From Cellulomonas sp. APG4 (GTDB lineage Bacteria > Actinomycetota > Actinomycetes > Actinomycetales > Cellulomonadaceae): DNA of 64,000 nt. Made by a program: the position numbers and the translations under genes. Numbering within the stretch: position 1 is the first letter of the stretch; every line of letters begins with the position of its first letter. The notes beneath the pieces were generated by a model. That model did not search any database. It saw only the letters and a list, made by a program, of their open reading frames with translations, and was not told the origin of the DNA. The DNA is taken from assembly GCF_009996735.1 (NCBI RefSeq), contig NZ_JAACYI010000002.1:124001-188000 (forward strand). Reading direction: 5' to 3'. This document shows, piece after piece, positions 25,452-33,939 of the stretch.

Positions 25452-25859
25452 ATGCCCAGCCTGCACGCCTACGTCCCTGCCGCTCCCGAGCACGACGCGG
25501 ACTGGGCCTTCTCGCAGGTCCGGGACGAGCTGTCCGGCAGCAACGGGGTCGAGATCAGCACGACGACGAACCCGTTCACCAAGGCCACAGACCTCAAGGT
25601 CGTGGTGGACGGCACGTACCACGTAACGGTCTTCTTCGAGTCGGGCGAGAAGGCCGACGCCGACCTGAGCACGATCCTGGGCCGCGAGGTCAACGGCTAT
25701 GCGCGCCTGCGGGTGCTCACAGCGCCCGACCCGGAGCTCGAGTACGACTTCGTGCAGATCCAGCTGCTCGACCGCTTCGAGCGGCTCGGACCGGTCCTGG
25801 TCTACGGCGTCGACGCGGAGCAGGTCCTCACCGACACGCTCGGTCTCACCACGGCCTGA
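25452..25859 (+). CDS. Uncharacterised 135-residue protein
   Basis: Not recognised. It is a soluble acidic protein without signal peptide or membrane helix. The sequence alternates charged helix (DADWAFSQVRDEL) and strands (LKVVVDGTYHVTVFFESG, ARLRVLTAP, YDFVQIQLLDRFERLGPVLVYG), suggesting a compact alpha/beta fold. A strong GAGGAG ribosome-binding site and its own promoter support expression. It lies between the phosphatase and the convergent TrmH-type gene, with no clear operon partner. A single-domain immunity- or housekeeping-type protein is possible, but nothing in the sequence shows it. Confidence 0.7.
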   Translation: MPSLHAYVPAAPEHDADWAFSQVRDELSGSNGVEISTTTNPFTKATDLKVVVDGTYHVTVFFESGEKADADLSTILGREVNGYARLRVLTAPDPELEYDFVQIQLLDRFERLGPVLVYGVDAEQVLTDTLGLTTA

Positions 25860-25875
25860 GCGTCCTCGGCGCCCG

Positions 25876-25894
25876 CCGTCGCCCCTCCCGACGG
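25876..25894. terminator. Weak hairpin between convergent genes
   Basis: CCGTCG at 25876-25881 pairs with CGACGG at 25889-25894 over a 7-base loop, inside the 51-base gap between the unknown protein and the TrmH-type gene. The stem is short and no T run follows. Confidence 0.35.
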
Positions 25895-25910
25895 GCCCGG
25901 CCCGGTCCGC

Positions 25911-26756
25911 TCACCGCCGCGTGGCCCAGAACGCGACGGCCGACGCCGCCGCGACGTTGAGGGAGTCCACCCCGCCCGCCATCGGGATGCGCACCACGAC
26001 GTCGGCGGCCTCGACCGCCGCGCGTGAGAGGCCGTCACCCTCGGTGCCCAGCACCAGAGCGAGTCGCTCGGGCGGGTCCGCCTCGAGCTCGTCGAGCGTG
26101 CGCGCGTCGTCGGCGAGCGCGAGCGCGGCCACCGTGAAGCCCTGCGCGCGCAGCACGTCCAGCCCGTCCGGCCACGCCTCGAACCGGGTCCACGGCACCT
26201 GGAACACCGTGCCCATCGAGACGCGCACGCTGCGCCGGTAGAGCGGGTCGGCACACCTCGGCGAGACGAGCACGGCGTCGACGCCGAGGGCCGCCGCGCT
26301 GCGGAAGACCGCACCCACGTTCGTGTGGTCGACGACGTCCTCGAGCACCGCCACGCGGCGCGCGCCCTCACCCTCGCGCGCTTGCGCCAGCAGGTCGCCC
26401 ACCGGGGCCAGCGGCGGGCGGTGCATCGCCGCGAGGGCCCCGCGGTGCAGGTGGAACCCGGTGATCGCCTCGAGCACGCCGGCCTCGCCCACGAACACCG
26501 GCACGTCGCCGTCGGGCCCCGCGCCCACCTCCTCGAGCAGGTCGGTCAGGTCCGGCAGCCAGCGCTCGGCCATGAGGAACGAGCGGGGCCGGTGGCCCGC
26601 GGCGACGGCCCGGCGGATCACCGTCGAGCTCTCCGCGATGTAGAGGCCCTTGGCGGGCTCGTGCTTGGCCCGCAGCGCGACGTCGGTGAGCCGCGTGTAG
26701 TCGCCGAGGCGCTCGTCGTCCGGGTCGGTCACGTGGTGGATCGGCACGCGGGCCAT
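25911..26756 (-). CDS. TrmH/SpoU family RNA 2'-O-methyltransferase
   Basis: A 281-residue SPOUT methyltransferase. The C-terminal half has the three family motifs: DHTNVGAVFRSAAALGVDAVLVS (motif 1), LVLGTEGDGLS (motif 2) and IPMAGGVDSLNVAAASAVAFW (motif 3), which form the knotted SAM site. The N-terminal half is an RNA-binding substrate domain (HEPAKGLYIAESSTVI). It methylates a ribose in tRNA or rRNA; the exact position cannot be read. The ATG at 26756 is the first start that retains the whole family N-terminus. It is 27 bases downstream of the ABC exporter genes and may belong to their operon. Confidence 0.9.
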   Translation of the reverse strand: MARVPIHHVTDPDDERLGDYTRLTDVALRAKHEPAKGLYIAESSTVIRRAVAAGHRPRSFLMAERWLPDLTDLLEEVGAGPDGDVPVFVGEAGVLEAITGFHLHRGALAAMHRPPLAPVGDLLAQAREGEGARRVAVLEDVVDHTNVGAVFRSAAALGVDAVLVSPRCADPLYRRSVRVSMGTVFQVPWTRFEAWPDGLDVLRAQGFTVAALALADDARTLDELEADPPERLALVLGTEGDGLSRAAVEAADVVVRIPMAGGVDSLNVAAASAVAFWATRR

Positions 26757-26782
26757 CCTCCCAGCCGCGCGGGGTCCCGCCG

Positions 26783-28771
26783 TCAGTCGACCGGTGCGGC
26801 AGGTGCGGCGAACTGGCTCGCGTGCAGACGCGCGTACGCCCCGCCGGCCTCGAGGAGGCTCGCGTGGCTCCCGATCTCGACGATCGCGCCGTCCTCCATC
26901 ACCACGATCACGTCGGCGTCGCGGATCGTCGACAGCCGGTGCGCGATGACGAACGACGTGCGCCCGCGCCGCAGCTCGGCCATGGCCTGCTGCACGAGCA
27001 CCTCGGTACGCGTGTCGACGCTCGACGTCGCCTCGTCGAGCACGAGGATCGCCGGGTCGGCGAGGAACGCGCGCGCGATCGTCAGGAGCTGCTTCTCCCC
27101 CGCGCTGACGTTCCCACCCTCTTCGTCGATCACGGTCGCGTAACCGTCCGGGAGGGTGCGCACGAACCGGTCGACGTGCGTGACCCGCGCGGCCTCGACC
27201 ACCTGCTCGTGGGTCGCGCCCAGGCGACCGTAGGCGATGTTCTCCTCGATGGTCCCGTGGAACAGCCACGGGTCCTGCAGCACCATGCCGATCTTCGAGC
27301 GCAGCTGCTCGCGGTCGGTCGTCGCGACGTCCACGCCGTCGAGCAGGATGCGCCCGCTGTCGATGTCGTAGAAGCGCATGAGCAGGTTGACCAGCGTCGT
27401 CTTGCCGGCACCGGTGGGCCCCACGATCGCGACGGTCTGCCCCGCCTCGACCACCAGGTCGAGCCCTTCGATGAGCGGGGTGTCGGGCTCGTAGCGGAAC
27501 GACACGTCCTCGAGCTCGACGCGCCCGCGCACCGGCCCCAGCACCGCCGGCTCGGCGGGCTCGGGGCTCTCCTCCTCGGCGTCGAGCAGCTCGAAGACCC
27601 GCTCGGCCGAGGCGACACCCGACTGCAGCAGGTTCATCATCGACGCCACCTGCGTGATGGGTTGGGTCAGCTGGCGCGAGTACTGGATGAACGCCTGCAC
27701 GTCGCCCAGGCTGATCGCACCCGCAGCCACGCGCAGGCCGCCGACGACGGCGATCGCGACGAAGCCGAGGTTGCCCAGGAACATCATCGCGGGCTGGATC
27801 AGGCCGCTGATCACGTGCGCGCGGAACGTCGCGTCGTACAGTGCCTCGTTCTCGTCGTGGAACCGTCGCGCGGAGACCTCCTGACGCCCGAACACCTTGA
27901 CCAGCGCGTGGCCGGTGTACATCTCCTCGACGTGGGCGTTGAGCGTGCCCGTGCGCTGCCACTGGGCGATGAACTGCGGCTGCGCGCGCTTGGCGACCAG
28001 CGCGGTGACGAGCGCTGCCGCGGGAACGGTGAGCAGCGCGATCACCGCGAGCAGCGGTGAGATCCAGAACATCACGACGATCACGCCCACCACGGTCAGC
28101 AACGCGCTGATGAGCTGGCTCAGCGTCTGCTGCATGGTCTGCGCGAGGTTGTCGATGTCGTTGGTGACCCGCGAGAGCAGCTCGCCGCGCTGGTGCGCGT
28201 CCACGTAGCGCAGCGGCAACCGGCCGAGCTTGGCCTCGACCCGCTCACGCAGCCGGAGCACCGTCCGCTGCACCAGACCGGTCGTCACCACGCCCTGCAC
28301 CCAGCCGAGCGCCCACGCGGCGAGGTAGAGCGTGACCGCGCCCAGCAGCACGCGGCCCAGCGCGGCGGTGTCGATCCCCTGCCCCGGGACGAGCCCGTCC
28401 ATCGCGGCGAGCATGTCGGCCAGCTCGTCCTCGCCCCGCGCGCGCAGCCCCGCCACGGCCGTGTCCTGGTCCGTGCCCGCAGGGAGGTTGAGTCCCACGA
28501 CCCCGCGGAAGATCACGTCGGTCGCCCAACCGAGCACGCGCGGACCCATGACCATGGCCGCGGTGCTCGCGACCGTGAGGACGAGCACGACGACCACGGG
28601 CCCGCGCTCGGGCCGCAGCTCGCCGAGCAGCCTGCGCAGCGACCCGCGGAAGTCCATCGCACGCGCCGTCGGCATGGCGGCGGCCATGGGCCCGTGGCCC
28701 ATGGGCCGCTGCCCGGGCGCAGGGCCGCCGGGTCGCGCTCCGCCGGCGCGTGGCGTCGCCGTCGTGCTCAT
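26783..28771 (-). CDS. ABC exporter half, canonical ATP site subunit
   Basis: A 662-residue fused permease-ATPase. The Gly/Pro/Met-rich N-tail is followed by six helices (about 55-350) and a nucleotide-binding domain from about 420. Walker A GPTGAGKTT lies near 450, Walker B ILVLDEATSSVD keeps the catalytic Glu, and the switch His is present in AHRLST. The signature loop is degenerate (NVSAGEKQ instead of LSGGQ). It overlaps the preceding partner gene by four bases (ATGA). The two subunits form a heterodimeric multidrug- or lipid-type exporter in the inner membrane; the substrate is unknown. Confidence 0.92.
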   Translation of the reverse strand: MSTTATPRAGGARPGGPAPGQRPMGHGPMAAAMPTARAMDFRGSLRRLLGELRPERGPVVVVLVLTVASTAAMVMGPRVLGWATDVIFRGVVGLNLPAGTDQDTAVAGLRARGEDELADMLAAMDGLVPGQGIDTAALGRVLLGAVTLYLAAWALGWVQGVVTTGLVQRTVLRLRERVEAKLGRLPLRYVDAHQRGELLSRVTNDIDNLAQTMQQTLSQLISALLTVVGVIVVMFWISPLLAVIALLTVPAAALVTALVAKRAQPQFIAQWQRTGTLNAHVEEMYTGHALVKVFGRQEVSARRFHDENEALYDATFRAHVISGLIQPAMMFLGNLGFVAIAVVGGLRVAAGAISLGDVQAFIQYSRQLTQPITQVASMMNLLQSGVASAERVFELLDAEEESPEPAEPAVLGPVRGRVELEDVSFRYEPDTPLIEGLDLVVEAGQTVAIVGPTGAGKTTLVNLLMRFYDIDSGRILLDGVDVATTDREQLRSKIGMVLQDPWLFHGTIEENIAYGRLGATHEQVVEAARVTHVDRFVRTLPDGYATVIDEEGGNVSAGEKQLLTIARAFLADPAILVLDEATSSVDTRTEVLVQQAMAELRRGRTSFVIAHRLSTIRDADVIVVMEDGAIVEIGSHASLLEAGGAYARLHASQFAAPAAPVD

Positions 28772-30495
28772 GCCATCTCCTCGGCGGTGATCTGGGACTC
28801 GACGATCTCGCGGTAGGTCTCGCTCGTCGCGAGCAGCTCGTCGTGCGTGCCACGGCCCACCACGGCGCCGTCGTCGAGCACGAGGATCTGGTCCGCGTGC
28901 CGGATCGTGCTCACGCGCTGCGCGACGACGATGACGGTCGCCTCGCGCGTCCGTGGCGCGAGTGCCGTGCGCAGCGCAGCATCGGTGGCGAGGTCGAGCG
29001 CCGAGAAGGCGTCGTCGAACAGGTACACCGCCGGCCGGCGGACGAGGGCGCGCGCGATCGCGAGGCGCTGCCGCTGCCCACCCGACACGTTGCTCCCGCC
29101 CTGGGTGACTGCTGCCTCGAGCCCGCCCATCGCACGCACGAACTCGGCCGCCTGCGCCACCTCGAGCGCGTCCCACAGGTCGTCGTCGGACGCGTCGGCG
29201 TCGCCGTACCGCAGGTTGTCCGCGACGGTGCCGCTGAACAGGAAGGGACGCTGCGGGACGAGGCCGATGCGTCGCCACACGTCCTCGAGCGCGAGGTCGC
29301 GCACGTCGACCCCGTCGAGCAGCACCTGACCCGCCGTCACGTCGTAGAGGCGCGGGATCGTCTGCAGGAGCGTCGTCTTGCCCGCGCCGGTCGAGCCGAT
29401 GATCGCGGTGGTGCGGCCCGGCTCGGCCACCAGGTCCACCGCGCGCAGCACGGGCTCGTCGGCGCCCGGGTAGGCGAAGCCCGCACCGCGCAGCTCGACG
29501 CGACCGGTGACCGGGGCCGTCACGGGCCGCGCGGGTGGCACCACCGTGCTCGAGGTCCCGAGCACCGCGCTGATGCGCTCGGCCGAGACCTCGGCCCGCG
29601 GCACCATCATGAACATCATCACGGCCATCATCACGCTCATCAGGATCTGCATGAGGTAGCTCAGGAACGCGACGAGCGAGCCCACCTGCATCGAGCCGTC
29701 CTCGACCCGACCAGCCCCGAACCAGAGCACCGCCGCGCTCGACAGGTTCATGATCAGGAAGACCGACGGGAACACGAGCGCCATCAGCCTGCCGACGGCG
29801 ACCGCGACGCGCATGAGCTCGGCGTTCGCGTCACCGAACCGCTCGCGCTCGTGCGCGTCGCGCACGAAGGCGCGGACCACCCGGATGCCCGTGATCTGCT
29901 CGCGCAGCACCCGGTTGATGCGGTCGATGCGTGTCTGCATCTGACCGAACAGCGGGCGCATGCGGGCGATCGCGAACCCCAGGAGCGCCATGAGCACCGG
30001 CACCACCACGAGCAGCAGGCCGGAGAGCCGGACGTCCTCGCGCAGCGCCATCACCACGCCGCCCACCATCATCACGGGCGCCGCGACCACGATCGTCAGG
30101 ATCATGAAGACGACCATCTGGACCTGCTGGACGTCGTTGGTGGTGCGGGTGATGAGCGACGGCGCACCGAAGTGCCCGAGCTCGCGCGCGGAGAACGTCT
30201 GCACGTGGTCGAAGACCGCGCCGCGCACGTCACGCCCCACCGACATCGCGACCCGTGCACCCGCCCACACGGCCCCCACGGCGCAGACCACCTGGACCAG
30301 GGTCACCCCGAGCATCACGGTCCCCAGCCTCAGGATCACCCCCGTGTCCCCGCGCGCGACCCCGTCGTCGATCAGGTCGGCGTTGAGGCTCGGCAGGAAG
30401 AGGTTCGCGACCGCCTGGACGAGCTGGAGCACCAGCACGACGGAGAGCGGACCGAGGTAGGGGCGCAGGTGGACGCGCAGGAGCCGCAGCAGCAT
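28768..30495 (-). CDS. ABC exporter half, degenerate ATP site subunit
   Basis: A 575-residue permease-ATPase, partner of the next gene. Six helices occupy about 15-300. Walker A GSTGAGKTT is near 366 and the signature NVSGGQRQ is intact, but the Walker B glutamate is Asp (LFDDAFSALD) and the switch His is Gln (AQRVST). With the partner's degenerate signature, all defects fall in one of the two composite ATP sites, as in heterodimeric exporters like TM287/288 and BmrCD. The first gene of the pair, its ATG is at 30495; the 66 bases before it, up to the SPFH gene, hold nothing recognised. Confidence 0.92.
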   Translation of the reverse strand: MLLRLLRVHLRPYLGPLSVVLVLQLVQAVANLFLPSLNADLIDDGVARGDTGVILRLGTVMLGVTLVQVVCAVGAVWAGARVAMSVGRDVRGAVFDHVQTFSARELGHFGAPSLITRTTNDVQQVQMVVFMILTIVVAAPVMMVGGVVMALREDVRLSGLLLVVVPVLMALLGFAIARMRPLFGQMQTRIDRINRVLREQITGIRVVRAFVRDAHERERFGDANAELMRVAVAVGRLMALVFPSVFLIMNLSSAAVLWFGAGRVEDGSMQVGSLVAFLSYLMQILMSVMMAVMMFMMVPRAEVSAERISAVLGTSSTVVPPARPVTAPVTGRVELRGAGFAYPGADEPVLRAVDLVAEPGRTTAIIGSTGAGKTTLLQTIPRLYDVTAGQVLLDGVDVRDLALEDVWRRIGLVPQRPFLFSGTVADNLRYGDADASDDDLWDALEVAQAAEFVRAMGGLEAAVTQGGSNVSGGQRQRLAIARALVRRPAVYLFDDAFSALDLATDAALRTALAPRTREATVIVVAQRVSTIRHADQILVLDDGAVVGRGTHDELLATSETYREIVESQITAEEMA

Positions 30496-30561
30496 GGTGC
30501 TCCGAGCCTCGCCCCGCGGGCGGTCCCGGTCAACGGGTTTCGCCGCAGGCGGAGCGCCGGA

Positions 30562-31686
30562 TCAGCCGCCCGTCGTCGGCGCGGGCGGCTCGTCGCCCCC
30601 GCCCCGCGGACGTCGGCTGATCGTGCCGGCCGTCGTCGCGTCCTTGGTCGCGGCCTGCGACTCACGCCGGGCCTCCTCGAGCGCCTGCTTCGGGTCGGTC
30701 AGGGCGCTCGGCCCCAGGTCCGACTCGCGCACCGGCGAGGTGCCGCGCGGGCGGCTCGCGGCGGGCTGGCCGTCCCCCTCGTCGTCCGCCGCGCCGCCGA
30801 AGCCGGTCGCGATCGACTTGAGCGCCGCGGTGAACTCGGTCGGGATGAACCAGACCTTGTTCGACTGCGTCTTGGCGACCTCGGGAAGCATCTGCAGGTA
30901 CTGGTACGCGAGCAGCTTCGGGTCGGCGTCGCCGCGGTGGATCGCGTCGAACACCTGGAGGATCGCGCGTGCCTCACCCTCGGCCTGGAGGATCGCCGAC
31001 TGCGCGTTGCCCTCGGCCCGCAGGATCGCGGCCTGCTTCTCACCCTCGGCCGTGAGGATCTGCGACTGCTTGACGCCCTCGGCCGTGAGGATGGCCGCGC
31101 GGCGGTCACGCTCGGCGCGCATCTGCTGCTCCATCGCGCCCTGCACGCTCTGCGGCGGGTCGATCGACTTGAGCTCGACCCGGTTGACGCGTACGCCCCA
31201 GCGGCCGGTGGCCTCGTCGAGCACGCCGCGCAGCTGGCCGTTGATCGAGTCGCGGCTGGTGAGCGTCTGCTCGAGGTCCATCGAGCCGACGACGTTGCGC
31301 AGGGTCGTGACGGTGAGCTGCTCGATGCCCGTGACGTAGTTCGCGATCTCGTAGACGGCCGACTTCGGGTCGGTCACCTGGAAGTAGATGACGGTGTCGA
31401 TGTTCACCGTCAGGTTGTCCGACGTGATCACGGGCTGCGGCGGGAACGAGACCACCTGCTCGCGCAGGTCGACGCCCGCGCGCACGCGGTCGATGAACGG
31501 GATGAGCAGGTGCAGGCCCGCGTCGAGCGTGCGGGAGTAGCGCCCGAGCCGCTCGACGATGAACGACTGGGCCTGGGGGACGATCCGCACGGCACGGATC
31601 AGGGTGATGATCACGAACAGGGCGACGAGGCCCAGCACGAGGTAGATGATCAGCTGGTTCGCGCTCACGGTCGGGTTCTCGATCAT
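30562..31686 (-). CDS. SPFH/Band 7 domain protein (paraslipin, QmcA-like)
   Basis: A 374-residue membrane-anchored scaffold protein. One helix (about 10-32) is followed by the SPFH domain, with RIVPQAQSFIVERLGRYSRTL and LIPFIDRV. A long Ala/Glu/Arg coiled coil with repeats of ILTAEG/ILRAEG/ILQAEG covers about 185-235. The last 70 residues are charged and disordered. Such proteins oligomerise in the inner membrane and organise membrane microdomains or protease complexes. Translation is coupled to the upstream NfeD gene (four-base overlap), the usual partner of this family. Confidence 0.93.
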   Translation of the reverse strand: MIENPTVSANQLIIYLVLGLVALFVIITLIRAVRIVPQAQSFIVERLGRYSRTLDAGLHLLIPFIDRVRAGVDLREQVVSFPPQPVITSDNLTVNIDTVIYFQVTDPKSAVYEIANYVTGIEQLTVTTLRNVVGSMDLEQTLTSRDSINGQLRGVLDEATGRWGVRVNRVELKSIDPPQSVQGAMEQQMRAERDRRAAILTAEGVKQSQILTAEGEKQAAILRAEGNAQSAILQAEGEARAILQVFDAIHRGDADPKLLAYQYLQMLPEVAKTQSNKVWFIPTEFTAALKSIATGFGGAADDEGDGQPAASRPRGTSPVRESDLGPSALTDPKQALEEARRESQAATKDATTAGTISRRPRGGGDEPPAPTTGG

Positions 31687-32195
31687 GACCTGTCCTCCGG
31701 GTCGTCGGGCGGGGTCGGTACGTGGGGCGTCGAGGCGGGCGGTTCGTCCGGCTCGAGCGGGCCGACGACGGCGGTTGCGCCGTCGATGCGGAGCACGCGG
31801 GCCTCGACGTCCGCGGGGATCGCTGCGGCGCCGGGCGTGGTCCGCGCGCTCCATTCCTCGCCCGCGAGCTTGACGAGACCGCCACGCGCCGTGACCTCGG
31901 ACAGCGTGAGGGCCGCACGACCCACGAGCCCGGCGGCGTTGGTCTCGACGAGCGGCGTGCGTCGGCGCAGGTTGCGCAGCAGGTAGGGCCGCAGACCCAC
32001 GAGCATCACGAGCGACGTCGCGGCGAAGGCGAGCACCTGGACCGTCACGCTCGCGCCCGCGACGTTCGCGACGATCGCCGCGGTCGCTCCGACGGCGAAC
32101 ATGAGGAGCACCAGGTCGAGCGTCAGCACTTCGATCACGCCGAGGACGATCGCGGCCACCAGCCACCACAGCCAGTGGATCTCGATCTGGTCCAT
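31683..32195 (-). CDS. NfeD family membrane protein
   Basis: A 170-residue protein of the short NfeD form. Three to four helices at about 7-27, 29-48 and 50-70 include the IHWLWWLVAAIVLGVIEVLTL opening. A C-terminal OB-like domain (GLVGRAALTLSEVTARGGLVKLAGEEWSAR) is cytoplasmic. NfeD proteins pair with SPFH proteins, here encoded directly after it with a four-base overlap, to form membrane scaffolds. GAGGGGG lies just before the ATG. A proline-rich tail of about 25 residues ends the protein. Confidence 0.9.
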   Translation of the reverse strand: MDQIEIHWLWWLVAAIVLGVIEVLTLDLVLLMFAVGATAAIVANVAGASVTVQVLAFAATSLVMLVGLRPYLLRNLRRRTPLVETNAAGLVGRAALTLSEVTARGGLVKLAGEEWSARTTPGAAAIPADVEARVLRIDGATAVVGPLEPDEPPASTPHVPTPPDDPEDRS

Positions 32196-32233
32196 GCGAC
32201 CCCCTCGTCACGCGTCGTCGTCGTGCTGTGCCG

Positions 32234-32239
32234 ATCCTA
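32234..32239 (-). promoter_or_regulatory. -10 element of the NfeD-SPFH operon
   Basis: TAGGAT on the minus strand would start transcription near 32227, giving a leader of about 32 bases with a GAGGGGG ribosome-binding site before the ATG at 32195. Confidence 0.45.
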
Positions 32240-32280
32240 GTGGCGTGCACGTGCCACCGAGGGCGGACGGGAGCAGCACC

Positions 32281-33066
32281 TCAGGTGCGCGCGCGTGCGC
32301 TCCAGCGCGCGCCGTGACGGTCCACCTCGAGCTCGGTCCCGAACGTCTCGGAGAGGTGCCCCGGGGTGAGCACCGAACCGAGCGGCCCCTCGACGTGCAC
32401 ATGGCCGTCGCGCAGCAGCAGCCCGTGCGTGAAGCCCTCGGGGATCTCCTCGACGTGGTGGGTCACGAGCACGAGCACCGGGGACCGGTGGTCCTGGGCG
32501 ATCTCGCTCAGCGCACCGAGCAGCTCCTCGCGCCCGCCGAGGTCGAGGCCCGCCGCGGGCTCGTCGAGGAGCAGCAGCTCGGGGTCGGTCATGAGGGCCC
32601 GGGCGATCTGGGTGCGCTTGCGCTCCCCCTCGCTCAGCGTGCCGAACCGGCGGTCGGCGAAGCGACCCACGCCGAACACGTCGAGCAGCACGCGCGCACG
32701 CTCGTGGTCGAGCGCCTCGTACTGCTCGCGCCAGCGCCCGGTCATCCCGTAGGCAGCCGTGAGCACGACGTCGAGCACGGTCTCCGAGGCCGGGATCCGG
32801 TCCGCGAGCGCGGCCGACGCGACCCCGATGCGCGGTCGGAGCTCGAACACGTCGACCGCGCCGAGGCGTTCGCCGAGCACGTGCGCCGCCCCGGTCGTGG
32901 GGTGCATGCGCCCCGCGGCGATCTGGAGCAGGGTCGTCTTGCCCGCGCCGTTGGGGCCGAGCAGCACCCAGCGCTCCCCCTCGCTGACGGTCCAGCTCAC
33001 GTGGTCGAGGATCGTCGTCGTCCCGCGACGGACGCTCACGTCCTGCAGGTCCAGCACCGCGCTCAT
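32281..33066 (-). CDS. ABC transporter ATP-binding protein (YlmA/ModF-like)
   Basis: A 261-residue stand-alone ATPase with Walker A GPNGAGKTT near 40, signature TLSEGERKR, Walker B LLLLDEPAAGLD and THHVEEI H-loop. Its closest known type is the YlmA-like ATPase, which has no permease encoded beside it. Here the flanking genes are unrelated and no membrane subunit is seen. Function as transporter or in translation or repair is not established. ATG 33066 lies 8 bases after a TAGGGT element and lacks a ribosome-binding site. It diverges from the 268-residue unknown gene. Confidence 0.88.
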   Translation of the reverse strand: MSAVLDLQDVSVRRGTTTILDHVSWTVSEGERWVLLGPNGAGKTTLLQIAAGRMHPTTGAAHVLGERLGAVDVFELRPRIGVASAALADRIPASETVLDVVLTAAYGMTGRWREQYEALDHERARVLLDVFGVGRFADRRFGTLSEGERKRTQIARALMTDPELLLLDEPAAGLDLGGREELLGALSEIAQDHRSPVLVLVTHHVEEIPEGFTHGLLLRDGHVHVEGPLGSVLTPGHLSETFGTELEVDRHGARWSARART

Positions 33067-33074
33067 GGCCCCTG

Positions 33075-33080
33075 ACCCTA
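33075..33080 (-). promoter_or_regulatory. -10 element of the YlmA-like ATPase gene
   Basis: TAGGGT on the minus strand lies 8 bases before the ATG at 33066, close to leaderless spacing. Confidence 0.5.
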
Positions 33081-33119
33081 CCCGCGGCGCGGGGCTGCGC
33101 CCGGCGGGCGGCCGCCGCG

Positions 33120-33125
33120 TAGGGT
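33120..33125 (+). promoter_or_regulatory. -10 element of the 268-residue unknown gene, leaderless type
   Basis: TAGGGT lies 7 bases before the ATG at 33133. The same hexamer serves the divergent ATPase gene 40 bases away. Confidence 0.6.
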
Positions 33126-33132
33126 CACGGGG

Positions 33133-33939
33133 ATGGACAGCGTGATCCTCCCCCCACGCGCCGTCGTGCTCGCCCTGTGGCTGCAGTCGGTCGGAGCGGG
33201 CGCCGAACCCGTGCGCCGCGCGGTCCGCGCCGTCGAGGACGACGACGAGCCGCACACCGTCGTCGGTCACCCCGATCTCCCCGACGGCGCACCGCTCGCG
33301 GACCTCGTCGCGGTGTGCGGCACGGGCGAGCGCTCGGCAGCCGCCGTCCTCCCGGTCCCCGGCGACCCGAGCGGTACGCCCGCCCCCGTGGGTCCTGCCG
33401 CCCTCGAGGCCGGCGAGTGCGTCCTCGTGCACCGCGAGGGCAGGGCCTGGGCGGCCGTGCCCGACGTCGTGCCGTTCGGCAGCGTGCACGAGCAGGGGCA
33501 CCTGGTCACGTGGCACGTGCACGAGGTCCCGGACTGGCGACCCACGCTGCCGGGGGTGGTCGGCACCCTTCCCGAGGCCGAGCAGTCGCTGCGGCACGTG
33601 CTGCGCGAGGCGACCGAGGCCCTCGCGGGGCTCGACGTCGCACGCTGGCGACCCGACGCCGCCGAGACCATCGCGAGCCTGCGCTCGACGGCGGACCCCG
33701 GCTGGGCCCTGCCGCCCGGCACCGCCCCACGCGCCGTCGGCGTGCTGACGACCGCGCTCAGGCTCCGGGCCATCGTCGAGCTCGCGACCGCCGACGACGG
33801 CGGGGCGATCAACCTGTGGCAGGCCGACCAGCGCTCGGCCGCCCTGCGTCACGTCGACCACGCGGCGCGGCGTGCGGTCACCGCGGCGACCGCGCACGGC
33901 GGCCTGGCGCCGTCAGGTCACGCGAGCACCGAGCGGTAG
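33133..33939 (+). CDS. Uncharacterised 268-residue protein
   Basis: No family recognised. It is a soluble protein without signal peptide or membrane helices, Ala-rich and acidic in the middle. It has a distinct first half (PPRAVVLALWLQSVGAG, CVLVHREGRAWAAVPDVVPFGS) and a helical second half (DVARWRPDAAETIASL, GGAINLWQADQRSAALRHVDHAARRAV). Good codon bias and a clear leaderless promoter support it as real. It overlaps the end of glgA by 22 bases in convergent orientation. No functional partner is visible. Confidence 0.75.
   Translation: MDSVILPPRAVVLALWLQSVGAGAEPVRRAVRAVEDDDEPHTVVGHPDLPDGAPLADLVAVCGTGERSAAAVLPVPGDPSGTPAPVGPAALEAGECVLVHREGRAWAAVPDVVPFGSVHEQGHLVTWHVHEVPDWRPTLPGVVGTLPEAEQSLRHVLREATEALAGLDVARWRPDAAETIASLRSTADPGWALPPGTAPRAVGVLTTALRLRAIVELATADDGGAINLWQADQRSAALRHVDHAARRAVTAATAHGGLAPSGHASTER

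Noticed and set aside
27654-28208. Plus-strand short frames over the ABC exporter
   Set aside because: They are shadows of the exporter on the other strand and have no ribosome-binding sites or domain patterns.
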